Assembly (NCBI GenBank): GCA_945911015.1
Contig: CAMDZW010000005.1
Coordinates: 1-64,000, forward strand
Length of the DNA stretch: 64,000 nt
From: an uncultured Propionibacteriaceae bacterium
GTDB taxonomy: Bacteria > Actinomycetota > Actinomycetes > Propionibacteriales > Propionibacteriaceae
Direction of reading: 5' to 3'
Both the position numbers and the translations under genes were made by a program. The notes beneath the pieces were generated by a model. That model saw only the letters and a program-made list of their open reading frames with translations, was not told the origin of the DNA and ran no database searches. Shown here one piece after another: positions 1-7,757 of the stretch (its first letter is position 1; each line of letters opens with the position of its first letter).

Positions 1-54
1 TACTACGGCCGTGAGGGCATCTCCAAGCCCGAACAGATCTGGTTCAGCGAGTGA
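1..54 (+). CDS. C-terminal tail of an unidentified protein (partial)
   Basis: An open frame enters from the left edge and ends in TGA at 52-54, giving 17 residues that end in QIWFSE. Codons are GC-rich at the third position, as in the neighbours. It converges on the GntR gene and overlaps its last 11 bases. The fragment is too short to identify, and nothing in it shows a function. Confidence 0.45.
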   Translation, partial: YYGREGISKPEQIWFSE

Positions 55-739
55 GGTGACCCCAGGCCTGGTCCCAGCCTTCGGGGACCGTGCCGTCCCC
101 GTGGAACGCGAGCAATTCCTCGGCGGTTGACTTCAGGTGGAGCCGCATCGCCTCGGCGGCGGCAGCAGGATCACCGGCCTCGATCGGCTCGAGGATCTGA
201 CGGTGCTCCTCAACCAAATAGCTCCATGACTGCTTCGGACTGTCGACCGACACACCGCGACCGAAGATCGAGTCGCGCGCATCCCGTACGGCCTTGGCCG
301 CGCGAGGGTTTCCTGCCAGGGCGAGAATCTCGTCATGGAACAAGCGGTCGGCGACCATCAGACCGAGATGGTCGCCGTCCGTGGCGGCCGTCGTCAGCGC
401 AGTGAAATGTGTCCGCAGCGCGGTCAGGTCCCCACCATCAGTGGCGGCCCGGGCGGCGGCGGCCACTTCGAGAGCGAGTCGCACCTGGAAAGTGGCGCGG
501 ACATCATCGACCGACACCGGGATGACGGTGAATCCGCGGCTCGGGTGGAACTCCACCAAACCGGCCTCGGCCATCTGCAGCAGCGCCTCCCGTACGGGGG
601 TGCGTGACACTCCCAGCTGGGTGGCAATGCCGTTGGCGCCGTAGAGCTGGCCAGCCACGATGCGGCCAGCCAGCATCTCGTCGCGGATCCGGGCACGGAC
701 CTGGTCCACCAGGCTCTCTCGGACAATCGGTTCCCCCAC
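44..739 (-). CDS. GntR-family transcriptional regulator, FCD (FadR-type) subgroup
   Basis: A 231-residue DNA-binding repressor or activator. A winged helix-turn-helix lies at about residues 8-70 (GVSRTPVREALLQM is the classic GntR recognition stretch), followed by an all-helical FCD ligand-binding domain. Typical FCD metal-ligand positions are visible: RLFHDEI with a following GNP, then EEHRQIL, then a late MRLHL. The start is GTG at 739, nine bases after the tmm stop codon, so the two genes are probably one transcript. Family knowledge says FCD regulators sense small acids or metabolites. Control of tmm is inferred from position only. Confidence 0.9.
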   Translation of the reverse strand: MGEPIVRESLVDQVRARIRDEMLAGRIVAGQLYGANGIATQLGVSRTPVREALLQMAEAGLVEFHPSRGFTVIPVSVDDVRATFQVRLALEVAAAARAATDGGDLTALRTHFTALTTAATDGDHLGLMVADRLFHDEILALAGNPRAAKAVRDARDSIFGRGVSVDSPKQSWSYLVEEHRQILEPIEAGDPAAAAEAMRLHLKSTAEELLAFHGDGTVPEGWDQAWGHLTR

Positions 740-748
740 GGTCTCAAC

Positions 749-2110
749 CTAGCCGACCGGAGCGTCCTCGCGGACGATCGAGGTGTCCAGATAGCGTTCC
801 ATGCTGTCGTCCAGCTCGGTCAGCCACGGCGTGTGGTGCTGGACGGCCATGGTCCCGGTCATCACCGAGCGGTAGCTCTGGTCCCGGTAGCCCATGATGT
901 CGGCGCTCTTGTGGTCCTTCCACTCCACGAAGATGTCCTCCACTGCCACCACGTCGAACTCGGGGTAGTCGGTGCGGCCCATCAGGTCGCGCAGATGTGA
1001 ACCTTGGAAGCGGATCTCCTCCTCGGCGCTGGTCAGCGCATCCGCACGGGCCACCCACATGTCGATCTCGGCCTGCCGCTCGGCGTTGTCGGGCAGGGTG
1101 ATCCGTCCCATGATGACGTCGCGGACATACCAGGCCTGCAGATCGAACATGTTGAAGGTGAACCACTGATCCTGGGCTCCGATGTAGAACAGCCCGGGAT
1201 CGTCCTGCCACACGACACCCTTGTACAGGCCCTGCGGCCAGACACAGTTCGGGCCCGACAGCGACAGCTCCGAGGGCAGATACGGGTACTTGTGCAGATA
1301 GCCGGTGCACAGGATGATCACGTCGTAGGTGTCGGTCGTCCCGTCGGCGAAATGTGCTGTCGAGCCGACAAAGCGTTGCACCAAGGGCCGTTCGTCGAAG
1401 CCGTCGGGCCAGTCGTAGCCCATCGGGCTGGTCCGGTAGGTGCCGGTCACCAGCGCGGCGCCCATCTTGTAGGCTTGGCTGCCGATGTCCTCGGCAGAGT
1501 AGCTCGAGCCCACCAGCAGGACCTTGAGGCCGTCGTACGACTCCGCGCCCCGGAAGTCGTGGGCGTGGAGGACCTGACCGGGGAAGGACTCGAGGCCGTC
1601 GATGGTCGGCAGGTTCGGCGACCAGAAGTGGCCCGAGGCCACGATCACATGGTCGAAGACCTCTCTGGTGGTCCGGCGCTGCACCAGGTCCTCGCTGACC
1701 ACGAGGAAGGTGTCGTCGCTGGCCCGGTCGATCCAGCGGACCACGGTGTTGAACCGGACGTGACGTCGTACCTCGGAGTTCGCCAGACGTCCGTTGATGT
1801 AGTCCCACAGGACCGGCCGCGGCGGGTAGGACGAGATGGGACGACCAAAGTGCTCGTCGAAGGTGTAGTCAGCGAACTCGAGGGCTTCCTTCGGCCCGTT
1901 GGACCACAGGTTGCGGTACATGCTGGAGTGGACCGGTTCGCCGTGTGCGTCGCATCCGGTCATCCAGGTGTAGTTCCACTGGCCGCCCCAGTCGGACTGC
2001 TTCTCGAAGCAGACGATCTCGGGGACCTCGGCACCCTGAGCCTGTGCTGCTTCGAAGGCCCGGAGCTGGGCCATCCCGCTGGGCCCTGCACCGATGATCG
2101 CAACGCGCAT
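749..2110 (-). CDS. tmm: Trimethylamine monooxygenase (flavin-containing monooxygenase)
   Basis: A 453-residue class B flavin monooxygenase, predicted to oxidise trimethylamine to trimethylamine N-oxide using FAD, NADPH and O2. The FAD-binding GAGPSG is at residues 7-12. The FMO-identifying motif FPGQVLHAHDF is at 176-186, and the NADPH-binding GSSYSAEDIG is at 201-210. CTGYLHKYP is the late ATG-like motif. Stretches such as MYRNLWSNGPKE and DQWFTFNMFDLQAWYVRDV match what I remember of characterised bacterial Tmm proteins much better than generic FMOs. ATG at 2110 has a GAGGAGA ribosome site; the frame extends 52 codons further upstream but that part looks non-coding. Substrate specificity is inferred from similarity, and a broader tertiary-amine or sulfide range is possible. 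Confidence 0.85.
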   Translation of the reverse strand: MRVAIIGAGPSGMAQLRAFEAAQAQGAEVPEIVCFEKQSDWGGQWNYTWMTGCDAHGEPVHSSMYRNLWSNGPKEALEFADYTFDEHFGRPISSYPPRPVLWDYINGRLANSEVRRHVRFNTVVRWIDRASDDTFLVVSEDLVQRRTTREVFDHVIVASGHFWSPNLPTIDGLESFPGQVLHAHDFRGAESYDGLKVLLVGSSYSAEDIGSQAYKMGAALVTGTYRTSPMGYDWPDGFDERPLVQRFVGSTAHFADGTTDTYDVIILCTGYLHKYPYLPSELSLSGPNCVWPQGLYKGVVWQDDPGLFYIGAQDQWFTFNMFDLQAWYVRDVIMGRITLPDNAERQAEIDMWVARADALTSAEEEIRFQGSHLRDLMGRTDYPEFDVVAVEDIFVEWKDHKSADIMGYRDQSYRSVMTGTMAVQHHTPWLTELDDSMERYLDTSIVREDAPVG

Positions 2111-2206
2111 GTTCAGTTCTCCTCGTTTTTCACTTGAGTCATCACCTTGTTCCGAACCGTCGACGCTAGCAGTGCGTAGCGATCGGGCCCGTTCGGCCGG
2201 GGCGCT

Positions 2207-2235
2207 TTGGCCTGGCGGGTCCGGTCCGTTAGAGT
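2207..2235 (+). promoter_or_regulatory. Candidate housekeeping promoter of the rpsF operon
   Basis: TTGGCC (2207-2212) and TAGAGT (2230-2235) are separated by exactly 17 bases, a reasonable sigma-70-type pair about 100 bases before rpsF. It was found by eye and no transcription data support it. Confidence 0.4.
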
Positions 2236-2283
2236 GGTTCGCTGGCTGACTTCGATGGTCGGCCAAAGCATGTACGCCCTCCT

Positions 2284-2304
2284 GCCACGGGGCCGTCCCG
2301 TGGC
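2284..2304 (+). promoter_or_regulatory. Hairpin in the rpsF leader
   Basis: GCCACGGG (2284-2291) and CCCGTGGC (2297-2304) form a perfect 8-bp stem with loop GCCGT, ending 13 bases before the AGGAGG ribosome site (2318-2323). Leaders of rpsF operons in several phyla bind the S6:S18 complex for feedback control. This hairpin is a candidate for that role, but the known motif's internal CCG loop is not clearly reproduced. Confidence 0.35.
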
Positions 2305-2334
2305 CGATACAGACCAGAGGAGGTGGAGTTGCGT

Positions 2335-2622
2335 ATGCGTAAGTACGAAGTCATGGTGATCCTGGATTCCGACGTCGACGACCGTCAGGTGCAGCCCACG
2401 ATCGATGGACACCTCAAGACGATCACTGACGAAGGCGGGACTGTCGACAACGTCGACATCTGGGGCCGTCGGAAGTTCGCCTACGAGATCAACAAGAAGC
2501 CGGAAGGCATCTACGCCGTGCTCGACATCACCTGCGAGCCGGCGACCGTCAAGGAGATGGAACGCCTGATGTCCATCAACGAGTCGGTCGTCCGCACCAA
2601 GGTGCTGCGTCCCGGCAAGTGA
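2335..2622 (+). CDS. rpsF: 30S ribosomal protein S6
   Basis: A 95-residue small-subunit protein that pairs with S18 on the 30S platform. The MRKYEVMVILD start, the IWGRRKFAYEI segment and the NESVVRTKVLR end are typical of S6, and the length matches the family. An in-frame GTG at 2323 lies inside the ribosome site AGGAGGTG, so ATG at 2335 (11 bases after AGGAGG) is chosen. It is the first gene of the rpsF-ssb-rpsR-rplI operon. Confidence 0.97.
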   Translation: MRKYEVMVILDSDVDDRQVQPTIDGHLKTITDEGGTVDNVDIWGRRKFAYEINKKPEGIYAVLDITCEPATVKEMERLMSINESVVRTKVLRPGK

Positions 2623-2709
2623 GCCACCGGACCGTCACGGACTGAAACTGTCAGACCCCTGCGGTTTGATGGTTGCCCGAGGTAAACCCACTCACGCCGG
2701 GAGACAGAC

Positions 2710-3261
2710 ATGGCAGGCGAGACAATCATCACTGTGGTCGGCAACCTGACCGCCGACCCCGAACTGCGCTTCACCCAAGGTGGTGCGGCCGTGGCGAACT
2801 TCACCGTCGCCTCGACCCCCCGCACCTTCGACCGCCAGACCAACGAATGGCGCGACGGCGAAGCCATGTTCCTCAACTGCTCGGTCTGGCGTCAGGCCGC
2901 CGAGAATGTCGCCGAGTCCTTGCAGAAGGGCATGCGCGTCATCGTCCAGGGACGACTCAAGTCCCGCTCGTACGAGACCCGTGAAGGCGAGCGCCGCACG
3001 GTCATCGAGCTCGATGCGGACGAGGTCGGCCCGGCCCTGCGTTATGCCACGGCCAAGGTCACCAAGACGACCGGCGGTGGTGGCGGCAGCTACTCCGGAG
3101 GCAACTCCGGTGGTGGTGGCGGCTACAACGCTGGTGGCGGCGGCGGTCAGAGCCGTGGCGGCGACGATCCTTGGGGTGGTGGTGGTTCCGGTGGCGGTGG
3201 CAACCGCGGCGGAGGCAGCGATCCCTGGGCGACCCCGCAGAACGACGACCCCCCATTCTGA
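2710..3261 (+). CDS. ssb: Single-stranded DNA-binding protein
   Basis: A 183-residue SSB that coats single-stranded DNA during replication and repair. The OB fold covers about residues 1-115 ([16 protein letters not shown] at the start, [13 protein letters not shown] in the core). A flexible glycine-rich linker with repeated GGGG runs follows at about 120-175. The acidic tail DDPPF is the universal hook for SSB partner proteins. ATG at 2710 follows GGGAGA. The position between rpsF and rpsR is the normal actinobacterial order. Confidence 0.97.
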   Translation: MAGETIITVVGNLTADPELRFTQGGAAVANFTVASTPRTFDRQTNEWRDGEAMFLNCSVWRQAAENVAESLQKGMRVIVQGRLKSRSYETREGERRTVIELDADEVGPALRYATAKVTKTTGGGGGSYSGGNSGGGGGYNAGGGGGQSRGGDDPWGGGGSGGGGNRGGGSDPWATPQNDDPPF

Positions 3262-3364
3262 CCGGCCCGTTCCGACAGGTTTGGTCTGATCCACAACTGA
3301 ACACACACCAAGCACACACAAGGCACATTCCGACGTACGTCGGGCTTCTGGAAGGAGCACCACA

Positions 3365-3601
3365 ATGGCCGCTGCACCCAATCGCAAGCCGAAGAAGAAG
3401 ATCGCGCCGACCAAGACCACCCGGATCGGGGAGGTCAACTACAAGGACGTCACCCTGCTGCGGAAGTTCATCTCCGAGCGTGGGAAGATCCGCGCCCGTC
3501 GGGTCACCGGACTGTCGGTCCAGGACCAGCGCAAGGTCGCCATGGCGATCAAGAACGCCCGTGAAATGGCGCTGCTCCCGTACGCGTCGACCGCACGCTG
3601 A
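3365..3601 (+). CDS. rpsR: 30S ribosomal protein S18
   Basis: A 78-residue small-subunit protein. [25 protein letters not shown] is the conserved S18 core and [10 protein letters not shown] is near the end. The protein contains no cysteine, so it is the zinc-independent form. Some actinobacteria carry a CxxC (zinc) version in this operon and a cysteine-free paralogue under zinc control elsewhere. Here the operon copy itself lacks the zinc site. The ribosome site GAAGGAG lies just upstream of ATG 3365. Confidence 0.95.
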   Translation: MAAAPNRKPKKKIAPTKTTRIGEVNYKDVTLLRKFISERGKIRARRVTGLSVQDQRKVAMAIKNAREMALLPYASTAR

Positions 3602-3624
3602 GAAGAAGGACCCAGGAGAATTCC

Positions 3625-4074
3625 ATGAAACTCATCTTGACTGCTGAGGTTCCCAAGCTCGGCCTGGCCGGTGACATCGTCGAGGTCAAGGACGGCTACG
3701 GGCGCAACTACCTCTTGCCGCAGGGCTACGCCATCGCCTGGACCAAGGGCGGCGAAACCCAGATCGAGGGCATCAAGCGCAGCCGCGACGCCCGCGAGAT
3801 CCGCGACATCGACCACGCCAAGGAGGTCCGCGACCAGATCGAGGGCCTGACCGTTCAGCTGACTGTTCGGTCCGGGGAGAACGGCACCCTCTTCGGTGCG
3901 GTCACCCCCGCACTGGTCTCGTCGGCCATCCGCAAGGCGGGCGGCCCGAGCGTCGACAAGCGCAACATCGAGATCGGCAAGCCGATCAAGACGGTGGGCA
4001 CCCACACCGTCGGCGTGAAGCTGCATGAGGGCGTCACCGCCCACTTCGCACTCGGAGTCGTGGCTGAGGGCTAA
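3625..4074 (+). CDS. rplI: 50S ribosomal protein L9
   Basis: A 149-residue large-subunit protein with the standard two-domain length. The N-terminal domain carries the signature GLAGDIVEVKDGYGRNYLLPQGYA, then comes a long connecting helix rich in Arg, Asp and Glu. The C-terminal domain has the TLFGAVTPA segment. AGGAG precedes ATG 3625. It ends the ribosomal operon and is followed by a strong hairpin terminator. Confidence 0.97.
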   Translation: MKLILTAEVPKLGLAGDIVEVKDGYGRNYLLPQGYAIAWTKGGETQIEGIKRSRDAREIRDIDHAKEVRDQIEGLTVQLTVRSGENGTLFGAVTPALVSSAIRKAGGPSVDKRNIEIGKPIKTVGTHTVGVKLHEGVTAHFALGVVAEG

Positions 4075-4091
4075 TCCTCACCACACCTCGC

Positions 4092-4135
4092 CCACAGGCC
4101 CGTCCGGATCTTCCGGGCGGGCCTGTGGCGTTTCT
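4092..4135 (+). terminator. Hairpin terminator after rplI
   Basis: CCACAGGCCCG (4092-4102) pairs perfectly with CGGGCCTGTGG (4118-4128). A T-G wobble and a further CCGG/CCGG helix extend it to a 16-bp stem with loop ATCTT. A short T-rich stretch (GTTTCT) follows. It ends the rpsF operon. Confidence 0.75.
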
Positions 4136-4260
4136 GTGAGCCAGCCCCCACCCCCAGCCCAGCCACCGCTCACCGAGGATTCGTTGCGAAAAACGCCTGT
4201 GGAACGTGTCAATCGTGTCTTCTCGCAACGGAACCTTGTGGGAGGGGCCACCATGGATAC

Positions 4261-4542
4261 ATGAGTGAGCTGCATTGTCCGGCACGGTTCATCGTCTTCT
4301 CCGATGCTGACGCGCCGCCAGTCGTCGCCGCTCTGGGCCGGGAACGGGTTGCCCTGCAGATCAGTGCCGCTGACGAACCTCGGCTCGGCTCGGCGAGGAC
4401 AGTCGGCGAGGCGCTCGACGACATCGCTGACCGCTACCGCGGTGAGTGCGTCGCGGTCCAGCTCGACCCTGCCGTACGGGAGGCTCTCGCCCCCCAGCTC
4501 GCTGGGGTGACTGCTGACCGTACGGTGGTGGTGGTGGACTGA
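4261..4542 (+). CDS. Small hypothetical protein
   Basis: A 93-residue soluble protein of unknown function. It begins MSELHCPARFIVFSDAD and ends with a hydrophobic strand (TVVVVD). It is rich in Ala, Arg, Asp and Val, with no signal peptide or membrane segment. Third-position GC is high, as in real genes here, and GGGAGGGG lies about 12 bases before ATG. An ATG at 4253 is out of frame and hits a stop at once. It follows the ribosomal operon terminator, so it probably has its own promoter. I do not recognise the family. Confidence 0.6.
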   Translation: MSELHCPARFIVFSDADAPPVVAALGRERVALQISAADEPRLGSARTVGEALDDIADRYRGECVAVQLDPAVREALAPQLAGVTADRTVVVVD

Positions 4543-4547
4543 GTCGG

Positions 4548-4919
4548 CTACGGCCCGCCCAGAGGAGGTGGCGATTCTATGAACTCCGCCGCGTTCGGTT
4601 GGGTCGGACCGCGAACCTTTCGATTGCCGACAGGATCTCGCAAGACGATCGAGAATCGATTCGCAACGGGAGTGATGGTGGGGCATGATTTGCCGGTTGT
4701 GGGATGGAGCCTGATCTGAATGATCACATCCGTGGCCGTCTCCTTGACCACTGGCCCGTCAAGGCGGTCACGTGTGGACGAAGTCACCGTAACGACAATG
4801 ATGGTGTCCGACGTTCCTGGTGACCAGTAGTCGATGTACGCATCTGGTGCGCCGCTGCAGCTGGCGAGACTTGGGGCCAAGCAAAGGCATGTCAGCAACG
4901 CAGCCAAGCGCCATCTCAC
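4548..4919 (-). CDS. Small secreted lipoprotein coupled to the S1 protease
   Basis: A 123-residue lipoprotein. A short charged start (VVRWR) and hydrophobic stretch lead to the lipobox LASC at about residues 18-21. The mature part has a beta-strand-like pattern (IIVVTVTSS, DVIIQIRL) and no recognised domain. The chosen start is GTG 4919, which overlaps the TGA of the upstream protease as GTGA and has a strong GGAGGG site inside the protease end. A longer in-frame start at 4997 would lie within the protease gene and spoil the signal peptide. Translational coupling suggests a shared role, for example a surface partner or inhibitor of the protease; that is inference. Confidence 0.7.
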   Translation of the reverse strand: MRWRLAALLTCLCLAPSLASCSGAPDAYIDYWSPGTSDTIIVVTVTSSTRDRLDGPVVKETATDVIIQIRLHPTTGKSCPTITPVANRFSIVLRDPVGNRKVRGPTQPNAAEFIESPPPLGGP

Positions 4920-6193
4920 GACTTCAGCCCTCCAGGGAATGCGCTGTTTGCATCTCGGATGTCGGTGAAGATGTTGCGACACGGGGTTTCCGGCCACACC
5001 GTCTTGTTGTCACTTCCGCCGATGCCTTTGGCGCCGCTGATGATTCCCTTGGCGAGGATCTGGTTCGACCCTACGACCGTGTAGACCGGCCCGCCAGAGT
5101 CGCCGCCGATGATGCACAGGCCATACTTCTCGCCTCGCCAAACACGGCGGGCTATCTCGCCGGAACCCGAGTATGTGTAGTTTCCGGCGGCACTCCACTT
5201 CACTGACCAGCCACACTGCTCGCCGGACATCATCCCCCCGGTGCAGTACTGGTCGCCGAGGTTGGGGCTACGGCTCCACATGCCAGTCAAGCCGCCGCTG
5301 GAGTTGGATCCTGGACCCCCTCGGTATACGGAGTATCCAGCCAACCTGCTGCCTGTCATCTCGATCAGAGCGAGGTCTCCCCGATAGGTGGACTGTCCCG
5401 TCAGGTATTGCGTGCCGACTCCTGTCGTCCAATTCTCTCTTGAGCCCGACGTCACCTTTCCCATAGCTTGGCTCGGCGTTGCAACACTGGTGCTGCCAGT
5501 TGGGTAGCAGTGGCCCGCAGTGAGCATCATCTCGGTTGATCCGGACTTCCACGGGAAGCCAGTTGTGCACCCGACAGTGAGCCTTGCGCCACCCCAGAAG
5601 GGAGACGTGTCATTGTTGCGAGCTGCTGGCAGGAGGTCCTCGGGCTCATCCGGGACTGTGCGCACGGCGATCGACTTGGGATCGATGCGTGCCGCAAGTG
5701 AGTCCAGGTATGCGTCGGTGTAGCGAGGCATCTCGAGGATAACCCGGTTGTTCTCTGGATCCTGGTACGAGGCGACGATCATGAGCCCGCCCGGCTGGGC
5801 GCCGATCAGTTCGTCCATAATAGCGTCAAGTAGTGCCCGTGGCCGATCCACGATGCGGATCTTCGTCGGGACCGCGTCGGTGGTTTCGGGTAACTTGGCA
5901 ATGATCGATGAGGCTTCGGCCTGAGTCGTTGCCGTGATGACTACAACGTCCTCGTCAATGTCGTAGTACGGATAGGCCGTGCTCTCTGACAGTTCCTCCG
6001 TCAGGTCCCGTGCCGCTGCCACGATGGTGGCGATGTCGTCTGGCATGGGCTTTAGATCGGGCAGGGGGTCGCGGAGGATGTCGATTCCTGACCGGTGTGT
6101 GTCCTGCGGTGAATCAGCATAAGCGGGCTGGCTGGCCAGTGTCACCGCTAGAAGACCCGCTGCGAGGGCGACGAAGCTGCGACCGACTCTCAT
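4916..6193 (-). CDS. Secreted trypsin-like serine protease (S1, streptogrisin-like)
   Basis: A 425-residue exported protease. The signal peptide is residues 1-26 (cleavage near AYA-DSP). A pro-region of about 165 residues follows, as in streptogrisin and alpha-lytic proteases. The catalytic triad is visible: His228 in LTAGHC, Asp273 in GDLALIE and Ser366 in GGDSGGPV. Paired cysteines flank the His and Ser loops. Start ATG 6193 has GGAGTAG upstream. The pro-region probably acts as an intramolecular chaperone. The substrate is unknown. It overlaps the start of a lipoprotein gene by four bases. Confidence 0.9.
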   Translation of the reverse strand: MRVGRSFVALAAGLLAVTLASQPAYADSPQDTHRSGIDILRDPLPDLKPMPDDIATIVAAARDLTEELSESTAYPYYDIDEDVVVITATTQAEASSIIAKLPETTDAVPTKIRIVDRPRALLDAIMDELIGAQPGGLMIVASYQDPENNRVILEMPRYTDAYLDSLAARIDPKSIAVRTVPDEPEDLLPAARNNDTSPFWGGARLTVGCTTGFPWKSGSTEMMLTAGHCYPTGSTSVATPSQAMGKVTSGSRENWTTGVGTQYLTGQSTYRGDLALIEMTGSRLAGYSVYRGGPGSNSSGGLTGMWSRSPNLGDQYCTGGMMSGEQCGWSVKWSAAGNYTYSGSGEIARRVWRGEKYGLCIIGGDSGGPVYTVVGSNQILAKGIISGAKGIGGSDNKTVWPETPCRNIFTDIRDANSAFPGGLKS

Positions 6194-6306
6194 TGCTACT
6201 CCTTTGTGCGAAGCGAGTGATTATCGGAACCATATTGATCGAGCCAGAGCTCGTCAAGGCCTGACTGATCTTGCCTGTCGCCTGTAGGTCTCGGTGTGGG
6301 CTGTTC

Positions 6307-7740
6307 TCAGACGTGGCCAGCGACGGGCTGCTGGTTGGGATGAGGCTTGTCACCGAAAGACTCCTGGTGGCGCCGCAGCCGCTCGATGAGCTCCTGGCGT
6401 ACCTCTTCGTAGTGGGGATCGTGGAAGACGTTGACCAGCTCGTGCGGATCGGCCTCGAGGTCATACAGCTCCCACTCCGGCGGGAAGGTCTTGGTCGAGG
6501 TGCCCGGCAGACCCAACCCGTCGTTGTAGAAGTAGATGATTTTGTGGCGCTCGGTCCTCAGCCCGTAGTGGGCCAGAGTGGCGTGTTCAGTCTCGTCGTT
6601 CTGCCAGTACCGGTAGTACGCCTCGCCCTCCTCGGGGTCATCGGCCTGGCCGGTCAGCTGCGGCCAGAAACTCTCACCCTGCATCCGCTCATGTGGCTCA
6701 ACCCCGGCAGCCTCCAACAGGGTCTTGGCGAAGTCGACATTGGTGACGATCTTGCGTACGGGTTCCGAGGCGGCCGGGATCCGGGACGGACAGCTGACCA
6801 GGAAGGGCATCCGCAGTGACTCCTCGTACATGAACCGCTTGTCGAACCAGCCGTGGTCGCCGAGGAAGAAGCCCTGGTCGGACACATAGCTCAGCACCGT
6901 GTCGTCGTACTGGTCGTGCTCGTCCAGCCAGTCGATCAGTCGCCCGACGTTGTCGTCGACCGAGGCCACGCAGGCCAGGTAGTCCTCGAGATAGCGGCGA
7001 TACTTCCACTTCGCCAACTCGACATGGTCCAGACCGGGTGGGGGAGTCTGCTTGAGGTCTCGTTCGGTGAGGTCGTCAGCCACTCGCATCAACGCTCGCT
7101 GGGCTGCGCTGCTGCGGGTCGCGTAGTCGTCGAAGAAGGTTTCCGGCAGCGGGATCTCGGCGTCGGCATACATCCCGGCGTGCTTCTCGTCGGGCTCCCA
7201 GGGACGGTGCGGTGCCTTGTGGTGGACCAACAGGCAGTACGGCTGGTCAGCGGGCAGGCTCTCCACCCACTCCAGGGCCATGTCGGTGATGATGTCGGTG
7301 GCATAGCCGCTCACCTGGATCGGTCCGTCCTCGGTGAGGAATTGCGGGTCGTGGTAGTCACCCTGTCCAGGTAGTACCGCCCACTTGTCGAAGTCGACCG
7401 GACTGTGGCCGAGGCCTTCGCCGAGATGCCACTTGCCGAAGATGGCGGTGGCGTAGCCGGCCTTCTTCAACTGGGACACGAAAGTCGGTTGGTTCGACAA
7501 CATCGGTGTGGCCAAGGTGAAGACACCGTTGACATGCGAATGGGTGCCGGTCAGGATCGACGCCCGACTTGGCGTACAGATCGAGTTCGTGACATAGCAA
7601 CGGTCCATCCGTCTGCCGCGTGCGCCGATCTCGTCCAGGCGCGGGGTCTGGTTGACCCGTGAGCCGTAGGCGCTGATTGCGTGGGCGGCATGGTCATCGG
7701 TGAGGACCATGATGATGTTCGGACGACGGCGTTCGGTCAT
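6307..7740 (-). CDS. Type I sulfatase
   Basis: A 477-residue alkaline-phosphatase-fold sulfatase that removes sulfate esters from an organic substrate. The N-terminal metal-site motif is IIMVLTDDHA. Cys55 in CTPSRASILTG is the residue converted to formylglycine by the maturation enzyme. GKWHLG and the second-half metal residues (SDQGFFLGDHGWFDK) are present. There is no signal peptide, so it is probably cytoplasmic. The C-terminal ELYDLEADPHELVNV is typical of the arylsulfatase/choline-sulfatase group. The substrate cannot be read from sequence. No anaerobic sulfatase-maturating gene or FGE is in the window. Confidence 0.88.
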   Translation of the reverse strand: MTERRRPNIIMVLTDDHAAHAISAYGSRVNQTPRLDEIGARGRRMDRCYVTNSICTPSRASILTGTHSHVNGVFTLATPMLSNQPTFVSQLKKAGYATAIFGKWHLGEGLGHSPVDFDKWAVLPGQGDYHDPQFLTEDGPIQVSGYATDIITDMALEWVESLPADQPYCLLVHHKAPHRPWEPDEKHAGMYADAEIPLPETFFDDYATRSSAAQRALMRVADDLTERDLKQTPPPGLDHVELAKWKYRRYLEDYLACVASVDDNVGRLIDWLDEHDQYDDTVLSYVSDQGFFLGDHGWFDKRFMYEESLRMPFLVSCPSRIPAASEPVRKIVTNVDFAKTLLEAAGVEPHERMQGESFWPQLTGQADDPEEGEAYYRYWQNDETEHATLAHYGLRTERHKIIYFYNDGLGLPGTSTKTFPPEWELYDLEADPHELVNVFHDPHYEEVRQELIERLRRHQESFGDKPHPNQQPVAGHV

Positions 7741-7757
7741 GGACCGACTCTAGGGGT

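Noticed and set aside
1004-2137. Plus-strand open frame opposite tmm
   Set aside because: It lies entirely opposite a clearly recognised monooxygenase and has no start signal or motif.
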